Shown here one piece after another: positions 45,288 to 56,637 of a stretch of 64,000 nucleotides of DNA. Origin of the DNA: Shewanella aestuarii (GTDB lineage Bacteria > Pseudomonadota > Gammaproteobacteria > Enterobacterales > Shewanellaceae); contig NZ_BMOT01000001.1 of assembly GCF_014647215.1 (NCBI RefSeq), positions 826,923 to 890,922 on the forward strand, read 5' to 3'. Every line of letters starts with the position of its first letter. Position 1 is the stretch's first letter. The notes below the pieces were generated by a model that saw nothing but the letters and a program-made list of their open reading frames with translations, made no database searches and was not told the origin of the DNA. Made by a program: the position numbers and the translations under genes.

Positions 45288-47933
45288 TTATTTTTTGGCT
45301 TTCTTCTTTGGGGTTTTAGTCGATTCACTCACCCACTTTCCACCCACATACTTGGCAGACCAGCCCGTCGCTTTACCATCAACTTCTGTAGCAACGTATT
45401 GCTCTTTAGTTTTACGGCTAAATTTAACAGCAGTTTTATTACCGTCATCATCTTCAACGGGGGCATCGGCTAAAAATGCATACTTATCCCAAAGTAGATC
45501 ACGATATTTAACTAACTCTTCCACTAAAGGAGCACGGGTTTCGCGCGATTTAGGGAAAGTACTGGCCGCTAAAAATATCCCTGCTGCACCGTCACGTAAC
45601 ACAAAGTGCGCATCTGACTTAGAGCACTTCAGTTCAGGTAAGAAGATAGGATCCTCTTTTGGCGGTGCTGCTTCACCGTTTTTAAGCAGTTTACGGGTAT
45701 TTTTACATTCGCTATTGGTACAACCAAAATATTTACCAAAACGGCCGTTTTTCAACTCCATATCATTGCCACAACGATCACACTCGATGAGCGGGCCTTC
45801 ATAACCTTTGATCTTAAATTGACCTTTTTCAATCTCATAGCCATCGCAGCTCGGGTTATTACCACAAACATGCAATTTACGCGATTCGTCAATGAGGTAG
45901 CTATCCATCGCCGTGCCACATTTACCACAACGATGTTTCGCTCGAAGTGCATCTGTTTCAGCATCTTCATTATCACTGATAGCTTCATCACCAGAGGTTA
46001 AATTAACTGTTGTTTTACAGCGTTCTTTAGGAGGCAATGCATAACCACTACAGCCTAAAAACACACCAGTAGAACCGGTACGAATACCCATTTTACGTTG
46101 GCATGTTGGACATTCGATATCGGTTAAAACAGGATCGTTAAGGCGCATTCCGCCTTCAGTTGGATCCAATTCAGCCATTAATAATTGCTTGGTAAAATCA
46201 CCATAGAAACCATCAAGTACTTTTTTCCAATCCAGCTTGCCATGGGCAACATCATCCAATGTTTGTTCCATGCTGGCAGTAAAGTCATAGCTCATTAAAT
46301 CTTTAAAGCTTTCAACTAAACGCTCGCTGACTATCTCACCCATTTTTTCGGCAAAGAAACGACGATTATCAACCCGTACATAACCTCGGTCTTGAATGGT
46401 TGAAATAATGGTCGCGTAAGTAGAAGGACGGCCAATACCACGTTTTTCTAACTCTTTGACTAATGAGGCTTCACCATAACGCGCAGGTGGCTTAGTAAAA
46501 TGCTGTTTGGGCAGTAGTTGTTCAAGAGTTAAGCTATCACCAACCTCAACAACAGGTAATGTGCTGGTATCTTCGTTTTTCTTGCTCATTGGCGGCTGAA
46601 CACGTGTCCAACCATCAAAGCGTAATGTGCGTCCGCTGGCTTTTAATTCGTAATCTCCAGCAACAACAGTTAATCGTGTTGCATCATATTGTGCTGGTGT
46701 CATCTGACACGCTACAAATTGACGCCAAATTAACTCGTAAAGGCGTTGAGCATCACGCTCCATATCCGTTAATGTTGCCGATTGAATAACAACATTTGAT
46801 GGACGAATCGCTTCATGCGCCTCTTGCGCGCCTTCTTTACTGCCATAACGAATGGGATCAGCTGGTAAATACTTCTCGCCAAACTCTTTTCCAATCATCT
46901 CACGGACATTATCAAGCGCTTCTTGACTTAAGTTTGTTGAGTCAGTACGCATATAAGTAATATGCCCCGCTTCATACAAACGCTGCGCCATCATCATGGT
47001 TTTCTTAACACCAAAACCTAAACGCGTACTTGCTGCTTGTTGCAATGTAGAAGTGATATAAGGCGCTGAGGGCTTGCTTGATGTGGCTTTATCTTCACGA
47101 TTTGCAACCTTGAATGACGCGCTCTTTAAGGCATCAACGGCAACTTTAGCTTGGGCTTCGTTAATCGGTTCAAAGGCTGCTGACTGAAATTTCATTACCT
47201 GCATTTTAAGCTGTTCAGCTTTGCTGGTATTTAAATCAGCATGTATGTCCCAAAACTCTTCAGGTACAAACGCTTTAATTTCGCTTTCACGTTCAACCAC
47301 TAACCTAACAGCTACTGACTGCACACGACCTGCGGATAATCCCCTAGCCACTTTTTTCCAAAGCAGCGGTGAAACCATAAAACCAACAACACGGTCAAGG
47401 AAACGACGAGCTTGTTGCGCATTGACCATGTTGGTGTCTAGCGTTGCAGGTTTACTAAATGCATCTTGAATTGCGGTTTTAGTAATTTCATTAAAAACGA
47501 CTCGTTGATACCGTGAAGCGTCACCACCAATAATTTCCTGTAAATGCCAGGCGATAGCTTCTCCTTCACGGTCCAAATCGGTTGCGAGATAGATTTGGTC
47601 AGCGGATTCTGCAAGGGTCTTTAATTCTTTGACCACTTTTTCTTTACCGGGTAGTACGGCATATTTCGCAGCCCAGCCATTTTCAGGGTCAATTCCCATA
47701 CGGCCAACTAGCGCTTGTTTATCTCTTGCCTGCTTATATATAGCTTTAGCTTCAGGTGACATCTTACGTACTTCAGCAGCTGTTTTAGCAGGCGGAGTAC
47801 CATCAGAAGTAGAGGAAGTCGGTAAATCACGGATGTGACCTACACTCGACTTAACGATGAATTCTTTACCAAGATATTTATTAATAGTCTTGGCTTTGGC
47901 CGGCGATTCGACAATAACTAACGATTTACCCAT
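45288..47933 (-). CDS. topA: DNA topoisomerase I
   Basis: 881 residues. Toprim domain at the N-terminus ([30 protein letters not shown]), catalytic Tyr in [24 protein letters not shown], and C-terminal zinc-ribbon units: CPTCQRKMG...[10 protein letters not shown]...C and CDRCGNDME...C. It relaxes negative supercoils. Ends in a Lys-rich tail ([10 protein letters not shown]). Single gene, ATG 47933. Confidence 0.97.
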   Translation of the reverse strand: MGKSLVIVESPAKAKTINKYLGKEFIVKSSVGHIRDLPTSSTSDGTPPAKTAAEVRKMSPEAKAIYKQARDKQALVGRMGIDPENGWAAKYAVLPGKEKVVKELKTLAESADQIYLATDLDREGEAIAWHLQEIIGGDASRYQRVVFNEITKTAIQDAFSKPATLDTNMVNAQQARRFLDRVVGFMVSPLLWKKVARGLSAGRVQSVAVRLVVERESEIKAFVPEEFWDIHADLNTSKAEQLKMQVMKFQSAAFEPINEAQAKVAVDALKSASFKVANREDKATSSKPSAPYITSTLQQAASTRLGFGVKKTMMMAQRLYEAGHITYMRTDSTNLSQEALDNVREMIGKEFGEKYLPADPIRYGSKEGAQEAHEAIRPSNVVIQSATLTDMERDAQRLYELIWRQFVACQMTPAQYDATRLTVVAGDYELKASGRTLRFDGWTRVQPPMSKKNEDTSTLPVVEVGDSLTLEQLLPKQHFTKPPARYGEASLVKELEKRGIGRPSTYATIISTIQDRGYVRVDNRRFFAEKMGEIVSERLVESFKDLMSYDFTASMEQTLDDVAHGKLDWKKVLDGFYGDFTKQLLMAELDPTEGGMRLNDPVLTDIECPTCQRKMGIRTGSTGVFLGCSGYALPPKERCKTTVNLTSGDEAISDNEDAETDALRAKHRCGKCGTAMDSYLIDESRKLHVCGNNPSCDGYEIEKGQFKIKGYEGPLIECDRCGNDMELKNGRFGKYFGCTNSECKNTRKLLKNGEAAPPKEDPIFLPELKCSKSDAHFVLRDGAAGIFLAASTFPKSRETRAPLVEELVKYRDLLWDKYAFLADAPVEDDDGNKTAVKFSRKTKEQYVATEVDGKATGWSAKYVGGKWVSESTKTPKKKAKK

Positions 47934-48290
47934 AGTTTGATTTGCGCCAAATAGTCTCAGAAAGTAACAAAATTGATTCCATATATAGAGTGTTAGGACA
48001 AGAGTTTCAAGTAAATCTGCTTTTTATGTGCATTTGTGAGTGATTTTTCTACCAAAATAAAAAAATGGAAAAAATAATATGCGATTTTTAAAACTAATTT
48101 CTCAATAAAACACTTTTGAAAGCTCATTGAGTGCATTTTTAGTCAAAAATGGCTATAAGCACAAAAAACCAACAGTTTGTTAACCAGCTTAGCTTGCGTA
48201 TACTTGCGGTAATTTAGTCATTTCTTACATGCAAATTTAGCGTTATTTCCATGTCGAAATCGCAATAACTATAATCAACAAGGATTAGCC
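47934..48290. other. Divergent promoter region of topA and astB
   Basis: About 360 AT-rich bases, no ORF. Must carry both promoters; no operator could be assigned with confidence. Confidence 0.5.
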
Positions 48291-49625
48291 ATGAAGCAAT
48301 TTGAAGCAAACTTTGACGGGTTAGTAGGACCTACACACAATTATGCCGGTTTATCTTTTGGTAATGTGGCGTCTTATTCTAATGCAGCCCAAGCCTCTAA
48401 CCCTAAGGCTGCTGCCAAACAGGGATTGCAAAAAGCCAAAGCCCTTGCCGATTTAGGTATGGTACAAGGCGTGCTTGCCCCTCAAGAGCGCCCAGACCTG
48501 TATACCTTACGCAGAATTGGATTTAGTGGAACAGACGCAGAAGTGTTACAAAAGGCAGCTAAACAGGCTCCTGCGTTACTCAACGCTTGCTGTAGTGCTT
48601 CAAGTATGTGGACTGCTAATGCGGCAACAGTTTCTCCTTCTGCTGACACCCGAGATGGTAAAGTGCATTTCACCCCAGCCAACCTTGTTGATAAATTGCA
48701 CAGAAGTATTGAACCTCTGACTACGGGTAATATTTTAAAAGCCACATTTAATAATGATCGTCATTTCAAACATCACTTACATCTACCTGAGCATGCAAAC
48801 TTTGGTGATGAGGGTGCTGCAAACCATACACGTTTATGCAGTGACTATGGTAAAGCCGGTGTGGAGTTATTTGTATATGGTCAAAGTGCAACCAATCCTA
48901 ATGCACCCAAGCCTGTTAAATATCCTGCCCGTCAAACATTAGAAGCTTCTCAAGCGGTCGCTCGCTTACATCAATTGGAAGATGAAAGTTGTGTTTTTAT
49001 GCAACAAAACCCTGATGTGATTGACCAAGGTGTGTTTCATAACGATGTGATTTCTGTCGGTAACCAAAATGTGCTGTTTTATCATGAACAAGCATTTTTA
49101 GACACCGAAGCAAAATTTGCAGAGATCAGCCGGAAAATGAACTCAGAAGTACACTTTATAAAAGTGTCGACGGAACAAGTGTCAATCGATGATGCCGTAA
49201 GAAGTTACTTATTCAATACTCAAATTATTACTTTACCCAACGGTGAAATGGCCATAGTGGCACCTACCGATTGTCAGGAAAATCCTGCAGTGTTTGCTTA
49301 TTTAAACGAGCTAACTACATTAGGTACACCAATCAAACAAGTGAAATACTTTGATGTAAAACAAAGCATGCAAAATGGTGGCGGTCCTGCTTGCTTACGT
49401 CTGCGGGTAGCAATGAATGAGCAAGAAATTGCCGCCGTGAATCAGCACACTTTGATGAATGACGCACTTTTCAACAAGCTAAACTCTTGGGTTGAAAAAC
49501 ATTACCGTGACACTTTAACGGTAGCAGATTTAGCCGACCCACAATTGATTATTGAGTCCCGCACGGCATTAGATGAGCTAACTCAGATATTGAAACTGGG
49601 TAGTGTTTACCAATTTCAAAAGTAA
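48291..49625 (+). CDS. astB: N-succinylarginine dihydrolase
   Basis: 444 residues. Family start [47 protein letters not shown] and the catalytic Cys in [12 protein letters not shown]. Second enzyme of the arginine succinyltransferase pathway, making N2-succinylornithine, CO2 and ammonia. It stands alone here; the other ast genes are not in the window. AAGGATTAG upstream of ATG. Confidence 0.96.
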   Translation: MKQFEANFDGLVGPTHNYAGLSFGNVASYSNAAQASNPKAAAKQGLQKAKALADLGMVQGVLAPQERPDLYTLRRIGFSGTDAEVLQKAAKQAPALLNACCSASSMWTANAATVSPSADTRDGKVHFTPANLVDKLHRSIEPLTTGNILKATFNNDRHFKHHLHLPEHANFGDEGAANHTRLCSDYGKAGVELFVYGQSATNPNAPKPVKYPARQTLEASQAVARLHQLEDESCVFMQQNPDVIDQGVFHNDVISVGNQNVLFYHEQAFLDTEAKFAEISRKMNSEVHFIKVSTEQVSIDDAVRSYLFNTQIITLPNGEMAIVAPTDCQENPAVFAYLNELTTLGTPIKQVKYFDVKQSMQNGGGPACLRLRVAMNEQEIAAVNQHTLMNDALFNKLNSWVEKHYRDTLTVADLADPQLIIESRTALDELTQILKLGSVYQFQK

Positions 49626-49650
49626 TTGATACTTAGTATTCGCTAAAATC

Positions 49651-49682
49651 AAATGCCGCCGTTAATTACTGCGGCATTTTTA
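49651..49682 (+). terminator. terminator of astB
   Basis: AAATGCCGC/GCGGCATTT stem followed by T residues. Confidence 0.85.
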
Positions 49683-49710
49683 TGGGTATAGATTGCTAGA
49701 TAGAAATTGA

Positions 49711-49735
49711 AAAGGGCGCATAATGCGCCCTTTTT
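49711..49735. terminator. Second, bidirectional terminator between astB and the Ig-like gene
   Basis: AAAGGGCGCA/TGCGCCCTTT with loop TAA and A/T flanks on both sides. Confidence 0.87.
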
Positions 49736-49760
49736 ATATCCCAGATTAACCAGAGGTGTC

Positions 49761-52223
49761 CTATAAAATAGTTACACCTATCGCTACAACTTCTGACACT
49801 GTTCCGCCAGGTGTTTCTACTTCAACTAAAAACACCCCAGAGTTTGGTTCATCTTCACCTTTAATGGTCACGCCAAAATCTCGACCACCATTATAGTTAG
49901 TGCTTGGCCATACATATTCACTGGCACTGACAACCGAACCCGCTGAGGTTTTAAACCTGACGATTGTTCCAGCAGGCATTTGCTGATTGTGTAAGTCTGA
50001 AATAGTAAAGAACACCGAAGCTGCGCCTTTACCTACAATAGTAATGTTGCCACCTAAATGCTGACCATCTCTATCATCGATTAAGATCTTGCTTGACTCT
50101 GTAGCATAGGCCGTACTGCCTGACATCACCATCACTAGGCTACGACGAACATATAATGATTTAGAATTATTGGCGCCATCAGCACAACCAGCATGCGCAG
50201 GTGATGAACATAACACACCATTATATAAACCATCTTTGACATCGAATATGCCATTTGAATTAAAGTCAATTAGCTCTTCTAATGTACCGCCATTCTGGCC
50301 ACCAGCTTGTTGTGGGTTAAATAGTCTGTCTTCGTTATAGTCATTAAATGCATCATTTAAATCAAACGCTTGACCAGTTACATCAACACCACTGTTGAAC
50401 TCGTTCAACTCGTTAGCATCAAATCGACCATTACCATTTAAGTCAGGGAAAGATTCTTCCCCAATTGCGGTAGCGGTAATCGTTGCACGACCACCGTATT
50501 TTTGACCATAGAAATTACCATACAAACCTAATGCAGCATCATAAGATAATGTCGACATTGGGTTACGTACCATAGCACCTGTACCATCAATCAGCACTGC
50601 ACCTTCAGGACGAGGAAGTTGGCTGGTCCAATTTACTGAACAGGCGCCTTTTACAGTTTGACATGCATCTTCAATAGAACCACCCTCAGTAGTAAATGAT
50701 ACTGTCGTTCCATCAGGAACAGGGTTGTTGAAAGCATCGGCTAAACGCGCAGTCACGACGACTTTAGTTCCATCAATGTCCCAACCTTCGGCGTTAACAA
50801 CTGCAGCAGATAAAGAGAAACTGTCTTGGTCAGGAATACCAGTAGACACAATTAATTGCTTAGATTGACTTGAAATAACCGGTGTTGCACCATTTTCAAC
50901 AGTTGCCGTAACTCGTAAAGACGTTGCCACAGTACCGGTTGTTACTACTGTCTGCACGATGCCCTGATTATTGGTTGTTGCTATTGTAGGTGTTATTGCC
51001 ACCCCGCCTACAACTGTATTGAGCTTAAACGACACTGATTGATTACTAACAGGGTTACCGTTTTTATCTAAAACTTTAAACTTCACCGTAGATGATTCAA
51101 CACCACCAGTCCCCAAAATACTGATATTTTCAGGAATAGCTGATTCAAATGAAATACTACCAACATCAGCTTGTAACACATTAATCGTACCGACAGCTGA
51201 TAAACTTATGCCGCCCGCATTTGCAGTCACATTGATTTGGTCTTCACCGACACAACCCTGAGCAAGATATGTTGATGTCGCCACCCCATTGCTTGATGAA
51301 ACTGGAGAACTCAACTCTGCTTGAGCAGGATTTTTAGTGGCGCAAGTTGATGAAAAGTTAACATCTACAGGCTGATTGAAAGGTTGCCCTTGATCGTCCT
51401 GAATACGAACGGTAATTGTTGCAGTGCCACCAGCAGATAAATTAGCTGTACTGACTTCTGCTTGACCAGCGACAAAAGAAGTCCCTGAACCACTTCCCAT
51501 CACGACATTGGTCGCGCCAACGACAACGATGGTTTTACCCACTTCATTAGTCGGTAATGTTGCTCTAACTTCTCCAGCACCTAAGGCGCTACCAGCATAA
51601 ATGTCTACAACCGCTTTACCTGCCGAGTTAGTTACAGCCGTTTTAATTGGCAAGTCACCAATGTCTGACTCAAAAGTCACAATCGTAGGCTTTGTAATAC
51701 CCGTGACTGTAGCCGTTAATTTACCAGGAGATAATGTGCTAATAGTTTGTACAGGCGTGCCTGCTGTATCCGTTAGCACTAAAGAAACTTGCGCTCCGCC
51801 CCCCGCTTCACCGCCGTCACCGACCATGGTGATATTTAATGATGCGGTTTCACCAGAAGTGATGGTTGCTGTTACCGTAGCGCCGGTGTTAACCGAAGCG
51901 GTATTTAACGTAACAGTGGCGACACCATCAGCATTGGTAGACACCTGACCCGTTCCAGGAGAAAACGTACCATAACTGTCATCATTTAACTCAAAACTGA
52001 CCAGAGTACTTACCGGACTACCTGTAGAATCGACAACAGTGGCAGTAATCGTTGCAGGTTCAGCTACAGAAACTTGAGTGTTATCGATAGATAAAGCAAC
52101 TGAAATAGTTACCGGAGGAGGTGTCACACCGCTACCGTCATCGGTAATGCTGCCACCGCCACCACAGGCGAAGAGTAAAAAAGAACAAATTAGTGCTAAA
52201 TAGACTTTAATTGCTGACCTCAT
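49761..52223 (-). CDS. Large Ig-like (Big_1/invasin type) lipoprotein
   Basis: 820 residues. Lipobox LFAC at residues 17-20 followed by GGGGS, so a surface or outer-membrane-anchored lipoprotein. At least four repeated bacterial Ig-like domains (for example ISVALSIDNTQVSVAEPATIT and SGVATSTYLAQG) fill 35-560. Between about 585 and 700 are EF-hand-like Ca2+ loops (DLNGNGRFDANEL, DFNSNGIFDVKDG, DYNEDRLFN). A beta-rich C-terminal domain follows. Probably adhesion or surface scaffold; ligand unknown. Monocistronic. Confidence 0.82.
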   Translation of the reverse strand: MRSAIKVYLALICSFLLFACGGGGSITDDGSGVTPPPVTISVALSIDNTQVSVAEPATITATVVDSTGSPVSTLVSFELNDDSYGTFSPGTGQVSTNADGVATVTLNTASVNTGATVTATITSGETASLNITMVGDGGEAGGGAQVSLVLTDTAGTPVQTISTLSPGKLTATVTGITKPTIVTFESDIGDLPIKTAVTNSAGKAVVDIYAGSALGAGEVRATLPTNEVGKTIVVVGATNVVMGSGSGTSFVAGQAEVSTANLSAGGTATITVRIQDDQGQPFNQPVDVNFSSTCATKNPAQAELSSPVSSSNGVATSTYLAQGCVGEDQINVTANAGGISLSAVGTINVLQADVGSISFESAIPENISILGTGGVESSTVKFKVLDKNGNPVSNQSVSFKLNTVVGGVAITPTIATTNNQGIVQTVVTTGTVATSLRVTATVENGATPVISSQSKQLIVSTGIPDQDSFSLSAAVVNAEGWDIDGTKVVVTARLADAFNNPVPDGTTVSFTTEGGSIEDACQTVKGACSVNWTSQLPRPEGAVLIDGTGAMVRNPMSTLSYDAALGLYGNFYGQKYGGRATITATAIGEESFPDLNGNGRFDANELNEFNSGVDVTGQAFDLNDAFNDYNEDRLFNPQQAGGQNGGTLEELIDFNSNGIFDVKDGLYNGVLCSSPAHAGCADGANNSKSLYVRRSLVMVMSGSTAYATESSKILIDDRDGQHLGGNITIVGKGAASVFFTISDLHNQQMPAGTIVRFKTSAGSVVSASEYVWPSTNYNGGRDFGVTIKGEDEPNSGVFLVEVETPGGTVSEVVAIGVTIL

Positions 52224-52447
52224 TGTCAGGCTCCCTGTTACATTAGAATAATACTTATGATTTATAATAGTTACCTATTAGACAATAATACACAAATATC
52301 TGATAACTATGCCACAACCTAGGTGCTTTAATCGGCACATTTAAACATAAACTTTAACTTTTATACCATTTCATAAGTTACCCTTTCCTGCTAGGCTTTA
52401 GCGAGTTAGCCCCCAAATACTTAGAAAAATAATTGGAAGGATCGATT

Positions 52448-53770
52448 GTGAGCAATAAAAAACAGCTCGGACTTACGAGTAAAATTTTAATTGGCATGGC
52501 TTCAGGTGTTTTACTTGGCTTGCTGCTACGAAACCTTTTACCTGATAGTTTATTTGTTAAAGATTACATCACTGAAGGATTTTTGCACGTTATCGGCGCA
52601 ATATTTATTTCAAGTTTAAAGATGTTAGTGGTGCCATTAGTATTCATATCTTTAGTTTGTGGAACCTGCTCATTAAGCGACCCATCAAAACTGGGTCGAT
52701 TAGGTGGGAAAACCATTTCATTTTACTTATTTACCACCGCAATTGCGTTAACGATTTCGATTGTGGCCGCCATATTGATTCATCCAGGCAACGCAAGCTT
52801 GGTTAGTTCGACAATGGAGTTCACCGCTAAGGAAGCGCCTAGCTTATCTGAAGTGATCATCAATATCGTTCCAGACAATCCAATTCAAGCGATGACCCAA
52901 GGTAACATGCTGCAAATCATCTTATTTGCAGTCATATTTGGTTTTGCAATATCACATATTGGTGAACGTGGGGAACGAGTCGCGCTATTCTTCAATGATT
53001 TAAACGAAATCATCATGCGTGTTGTCACCTTAGTAATGCAATTGGCGCCTTACGGTGTTTTCGCATTAATGGCAAAACTCAGCTTAACCTTAGGCATGGA
53101 AACCTTTGGCAGTGTGGTTAAATACTTTTTACTCGTTGTCGCAGTATTGTTAATTCAAGCGCTAATAGTTTATCCACTGCTGTTAAAACTGTTCTCAGGT
53201 TTGAACCCACTGATGTTTTTACGCAAAATGCGCGACGTACAATTATTTGCTTTTAGTACCGCAAGCTCTAATGCCACGTTACCGGTAACGATTGAAGCAT
53301 CTGAGCATCGTATGGGGGTAGATAATAAAATTGCTTCCTTTACATTACCACTTGGCGCAACCATCAATATGGATGGCACGGCAATCATGCAAGGGGTGGC
53401 GACAGTATTTATTGCTCAAGTATTTGGAATTGAACTGAGTTTAACTGATTATGCAATGGTGGTTGTTACTGCTACCCTAGCCTCTATTGGTACTGCTGGG
53501 GTTCCTGGTGTTGGTTTGATTATGCTGGCCATGGTATTAAACCAAGTTGGTCTACCTGTAGAAGGTATTGCCTTAATCATTGGCGTAGACCGTTTACTTG
53601 ATATGTTAAGAACCGCGGTCAACGTTACCGGTGATACGGTAGCAACTGTCATTATTGCAAAATCAGAAGGTGCTTTTAACGAGGATGTGTTCAACGACTC
53701 ACAAGCGGGTAAAGCTGCTACCAGTTTTGAAGAACAAGTCTTAAACGCTAAAGCAAACTCAAAAAGCTAA
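52448..53770 (+). CDS. Dicarboxylate/amino acid:cation symporter (DAACS family)
   Basis: About 440 residues, eight-helix glutamate-transporter fold. Signatures: FSTASSNATLPVT (serine-rich hairpin), INMDGTAIMQGV, ASIGTAGVPGVG and DRLLDMLRTAVNVTGD. Takes up dicarboxylates or acidic/neutral amino acids with Na+ or H+. GTG 52448 is preferred, with GAAGGA at 52435-52440; the in-frame TTG 52433 lies within that ribosome site. Confidence 0.93.
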   Translation: MSNKKQLGLTSKILIGMASGVLLGLLLRNLLPDSLFVKDYITEGFLHVIGAIFISSLKMLVVPLVFISLVCGTCSLSDPSKLGRLGGKTISFYLFTTAIALTISIVAAILIHPGNASLVSSTMEFTAKEAPSLSEVIINIVPDNPIQAMTQGNMLQIILFAVIFGFAISHIGERGERVALFFNDLNEIIMRVVTLVMQLAPYGVFALMAKLSLTLGMETFGSVVKYFLLVVAVLLIQALIVYPLLLKLFSGLNPLMFLRKMRDVQLFAFSTASSNATLPVTIEASEHRMGVDNKIASFTLPLGATINMDGTAIMQGVATVFIAQVFGIELSLTDYAMVVVTATLASIGTAGVPGVGLIMLAMVLNQVGLPVEGIALIIGVDRLLDMLRTAVNVTGDTVATVIIAKSEGAFNEDVFNDSQAGKAATSFEEQVLNAKANSKS

Positions 53771-53788
53771 CATTGCTTGGTACTCTTT

Positions 53789-53817
53789 AAAGGCGCACTG
53801 GTTGCGCCTTTTTTATT
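53789..53817 (+). terminator. terminator of the DAACS symporter
   Basis: AAAGGCGCA/TGCGCCTTT stem, loop CTGGT, T run. Confidence 0.88.
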
Positions 53818-53864
53818 TTTACTTTATAAATATTAAAACAATTATATTACAATCAGGAACATAA

Positions 53865-54536
53865 ATGGACTTCACCCTATTAGCCAGCTTAGCTGTTATC
53901 CATTGCATCGCATTAATAAGTCCAGGGCCTGACTTCGCAATTATTGTCAGAATGGCGACTCAACAACAGCGGCAAACCGCTCTTGCTTGCGCTTTGGGCA
54001 TTGCTCTTGCAATCTTAATTCACACACTATTATCGTTATTGGGGATCAGTATCATGATCCGCCAATCCGCCCTTGCCTATACCTTAGTGCAATGTGTTGG
54101 TGTAAGTTATTTAGCCTGGATGGGATTTCAAGCATTAAAGTCAGCCATCGGACGTTTTCAAGCAATAGCAGCCTCGACAGAGTCACAAGTTCAAGCTGTT
54201 GCATCTACCTCAACTGATGCTCAACAAAAATCGCTATTAAACGGTTTTAAAGTCGGTTTACTGACTAACTTACTTAACCCTAAAGCGTTAATTTTCTTTA
54301 TTACCTTATTTACAGTGCTGATAACCCCCGAGGTGAACTTTGCAACAAAAACGGCAGCAACAGTGATGCTGTTCTTGTTATCCTTGATATGGTTTAGTTT
54401 ATTAGCCATGGTATTATCCAAACCAATAATTCAGGTTAAATTTCTCAGTATCAGTCACATTATTGATGCACTTGTTGGCATTATTTTTATTGGGGTATCC
54501 TTTACCATTGCCATCAACTTAATCAGCAGTTTTTAA
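53865..54536 (+). CDS. LysE/RhtB family exporter
   Basis: 223 residues, about six membrane helices. Family marks: ISPGPDFAIIVRMA near the N-terminus and GFKVGLLTNLLNPKALIFF in the middle. Members export threonine, homoserine or other amino acids; the substrate is not decidable. AGGAAC nine bases before the ATG. Confidence 0.9.
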   Translation: MDFTLLASLAVIHCIALISPGPDFAIIVRMATQQQRQTALACALGIALAILIHTLLSLLGISIMIRQSALAYTLVQCVGVSYLAWMGFQALKSAIGRFQAIAASTESQVQAVASTSTDAQQKSLLNGFKVGLLTNLLNPKALIFFITLFTVLITPEVNFATKTAATVMLFLLSLIWFSLLAMVLSKPIIQVKFLSISHIIDALVGIIFIGVSFTIAINLISSF

Positions 54537-54587
54537 CCCACTCATTCTTTTATCTATTGCGGTGATGTTTAGTAACAGGAGTTGAAC

Positions 54588-55262
54588 ATGCGGATTTTAG
54601 TGATCGAAGACGATGCTATTTTATCTCATCATTTAGATGTACAACTCACTGAGCTTGGTAATCAAGTGCAGGTAGCCGCCACTGCCAAAGAAGGCTTCTT
54701 TCAAGCAACTAACTACCCGATTGATATTGCGATAGTCGATTTAGGGCTACCAGATCAAGACGGAATAAGCCTCATTAAGTCATTACGAGAAGCCAAGGTG
54801 ACGGCTCCGATACTTATTTTAACGGCAAGGATCAATTGGCAAGATAAAGTAGAAGGCCTGAACGCTGGCGCGGATGACTATTTAGTAAAACCCTTCCAAA
54901 AAGAAGAGTTAATTGCAAGACTTGACGCATTGGTCAGACGAAGTGCTGGGTTTGTTAAACCTATCATCAGCTGCGGCACATTATCTGTTGATTTAGCGAG
55001 CAAGTTAGTCAGCCTCAATCAAGTTAATTTAGACATTACAGCCTTTGAGTACAACATCTTGGAATACTTAATGCGTCACTGCAACGAGGTCGTTGCTAAG
55101 CAACGATTACTGGATGTGGTATACGGTGATAAAGAAGGCGACCCCAATACGATTGAAGTTATGATCAGTCGTTTACGTAAAAAATTAGCCCAGGGTGGTA
55201 TTGAAGATGCCATTATGACCATCCGCGGCCAAGGATATAAATTCAACCTACCATGCAACTAA
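54588..55262 (+). CDS. PhoP-like response regulator
   Basis: 224 residues. Receiver with Asp51 in AIVDLGLPDQDG and Lys in DYLVKPF, and an OmpR winged helix (ITAFEYNILEYLMRH...RLRKKL...IRGQGYKF). Start at ATG 54588 with AGGAG at 54577-54581; an in-frame TTG at 54582 overlaps that site. Overlaps the kinase gene by ten bases. The kinase partner suggests PhoP. Confidence 0.9.
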   Translation: MRILVIEDDAILSHHLDVQLTELGNQVQVAATAKEGFFQATNYPIDIAIVDLGLPDQDGISLIKSLREAKVTAPILILTARINWQDKVEGLNAGADDYLVKPFQKEELIARLDALVRRSAGFVKPIISCGTLSVDLASKLVSLNQVNLDITAFEYNILEYLMRHCNEVVAKQRLLDVVYGDKEGDPNTIEVMISRLRKKLAQGGIEDAIMTIRGQGYKFNLPCN

Positions 55263-56605
55263 TTTACAAGCCTCGAAAACGCCTGCTTACACGCATGTTT
55301 GTTACCTCACTGAGCATTATTACGCTAGTGGGTTTTGGCTTTGCATGGTTGGTAACGGTATTACATGCCCAAAATCGTTACGCCCAAATCACTGCAGAAT
55401 ATATCGCCGAGTTGCCCGTTATCGCGGCAGAATTTCGAGAAAACAACTTAATTCCCATCACTCAAGCTGAAGATAATGACAACATAGAAACCAGTTATAT
55501 TATGGCGACTTGTGATAGTCATTTTAAAAGCCTATGGCGTTCCGAGCTGGCAAAAGATTTACAACTAGCAGATATTTGTGAAAAATATTTAGACATCCAG
55601 GATGATTATCAAGCTTATTATCTAGATTTTGAAGGTTTACCTTCTTATCTTGTGTTTAAGTTAAGTACCATCATTGACGATAAAGCTTTTCATTTGCTGA
55701 TTTTGAAAGATGCTAAAAATATCACAACTGAACTCAAACGCTTCAATCGACTAACCTATTTTCGCCTCGCCATTGTGCTTGGTACAGCTGTTTTTTTATT
55801 AATCAGTGCCGCCTACTGGGGAATGTTGCCCCTAAAACAACTTAAACAAGAGCTAATTAAACTCAAACAAGGCAAACAGCAAAATTTATCCGATGACTAC
55901 CCCGTAGAGTTACAAGAAATCACTCAGGCATTAAACCAATTAATTATTCAAAGCCAGCAGCGACAAAGCCGTTATCAAGATGCGATGAATGATCTCGCCC
56001 ACAGTTTAAAAACTCGCTTAGCCGCAAGTATTGCATTAATTGATGACGCCTCACTGACTCAACAAGCCAAAGACCAACAAATACAGCAGCAAATTCAAGA
56101 CATGGATCACCTTGTAAAGTATCAACTGAAACGCGCCATGATGGGCAGACAAGGACTATTAAAAGAACAAACTAAAATAAAACCAATCCTTCAACAACTT
56201 ATTAAAATGTTGTCTAAATTGTATCTAAATAAAAATATTAACTTCATTTTACATTGCCCTGACGATTTGACTTTTCCGATAAGCAAAGGTGACTTAATGG
56301 AACTGTGTGGCAACTTAATCGAAAATGCAGCCAAGTTTTGCATCAGCACCATCGAAATTACAGCACAAGAACAAACCAACGGATTACTCAAGTTACAGGT
56401 TGACGATGACGGTTCTGGCGTAGATGAAGACTACCGTGAAAAAGTCACTCAAAGAGGTGTGCGCGCTGATACGCAGCACCCAGGACAAGGTATAGGGTTA
56501 GCCGTTTGCGCTGAACTCATTGACAGTTATGGTGGTTCATTTGAAATTCAAACCAGCCATTTGCAAGGGGCAGCTTTTATTATTCAGTTGCCCTATACCG
56601 GTTAA
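55253..56605 (+). CDS. PhoQ-like sensor histidine kinase
   Basis: 450 residues: helices about 15-37 and 172-190 enclosing a ~130-residue periplasmic domain, then a dimerisation helix with His250 in NDLAHSLKTRLA (the H-S-L-K-T form typical of PhoQ, not HELRTP), N box LIENAAKF, and GQGIGLAVCAELI. PhoQ senses low Mg2+, acid pH or cationic peptides; the acidic patch (QAEDNDNIET) is consistent with this but not proof. Confidence 0.88.
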   Translation: MQLIYKPRKRLLTRMFVTSLSIITLVGFGFAWLVTVLHAQNRYAQITAEYIAELPVIAAEFRENNLIPITQAEDNDNIETSYIMATCDSHFKSLWRSELAKDLQLADICEKYLDIQDDYQAYYLDFEGLPSYLVFKLSTIIDDKAFHLLILKDAKNITTELKRFNRLTYFRLAIVLGTAVFLLISAAYWGMLPLKQLKQELIKLKQGKQQNLSDDYPVELQEITQALNQLIIQSQQRQSRYQDAMNDLAHSLKTRLAASIALIDDASLTQQAKDQQIQQQIQDMDHLVKYQLKRAMMGRQGLLKEQTKIKPILQQLIKMLSKLYLNKNINFILHCPDDLTFPISKGDLMELCGNLIENAAKFCISTIEITAQEQTNGLLKLQVDDDGSGVDEDYREKVTQRGVRADTQHPGQGIGLAVCAELIDSYGGSFEIQTSHLQGAAFIIQLPYTG

Positions 56606-56637
56606 CGGCATGCGATGAATTAGAAGCCTGTAATATA

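Noticed and set aside
51601..51948. 115-codon frame antisense to the Ig-like gene
   Set aside because: Mirror of Thr/Val-rich coding repeats; no start signal.
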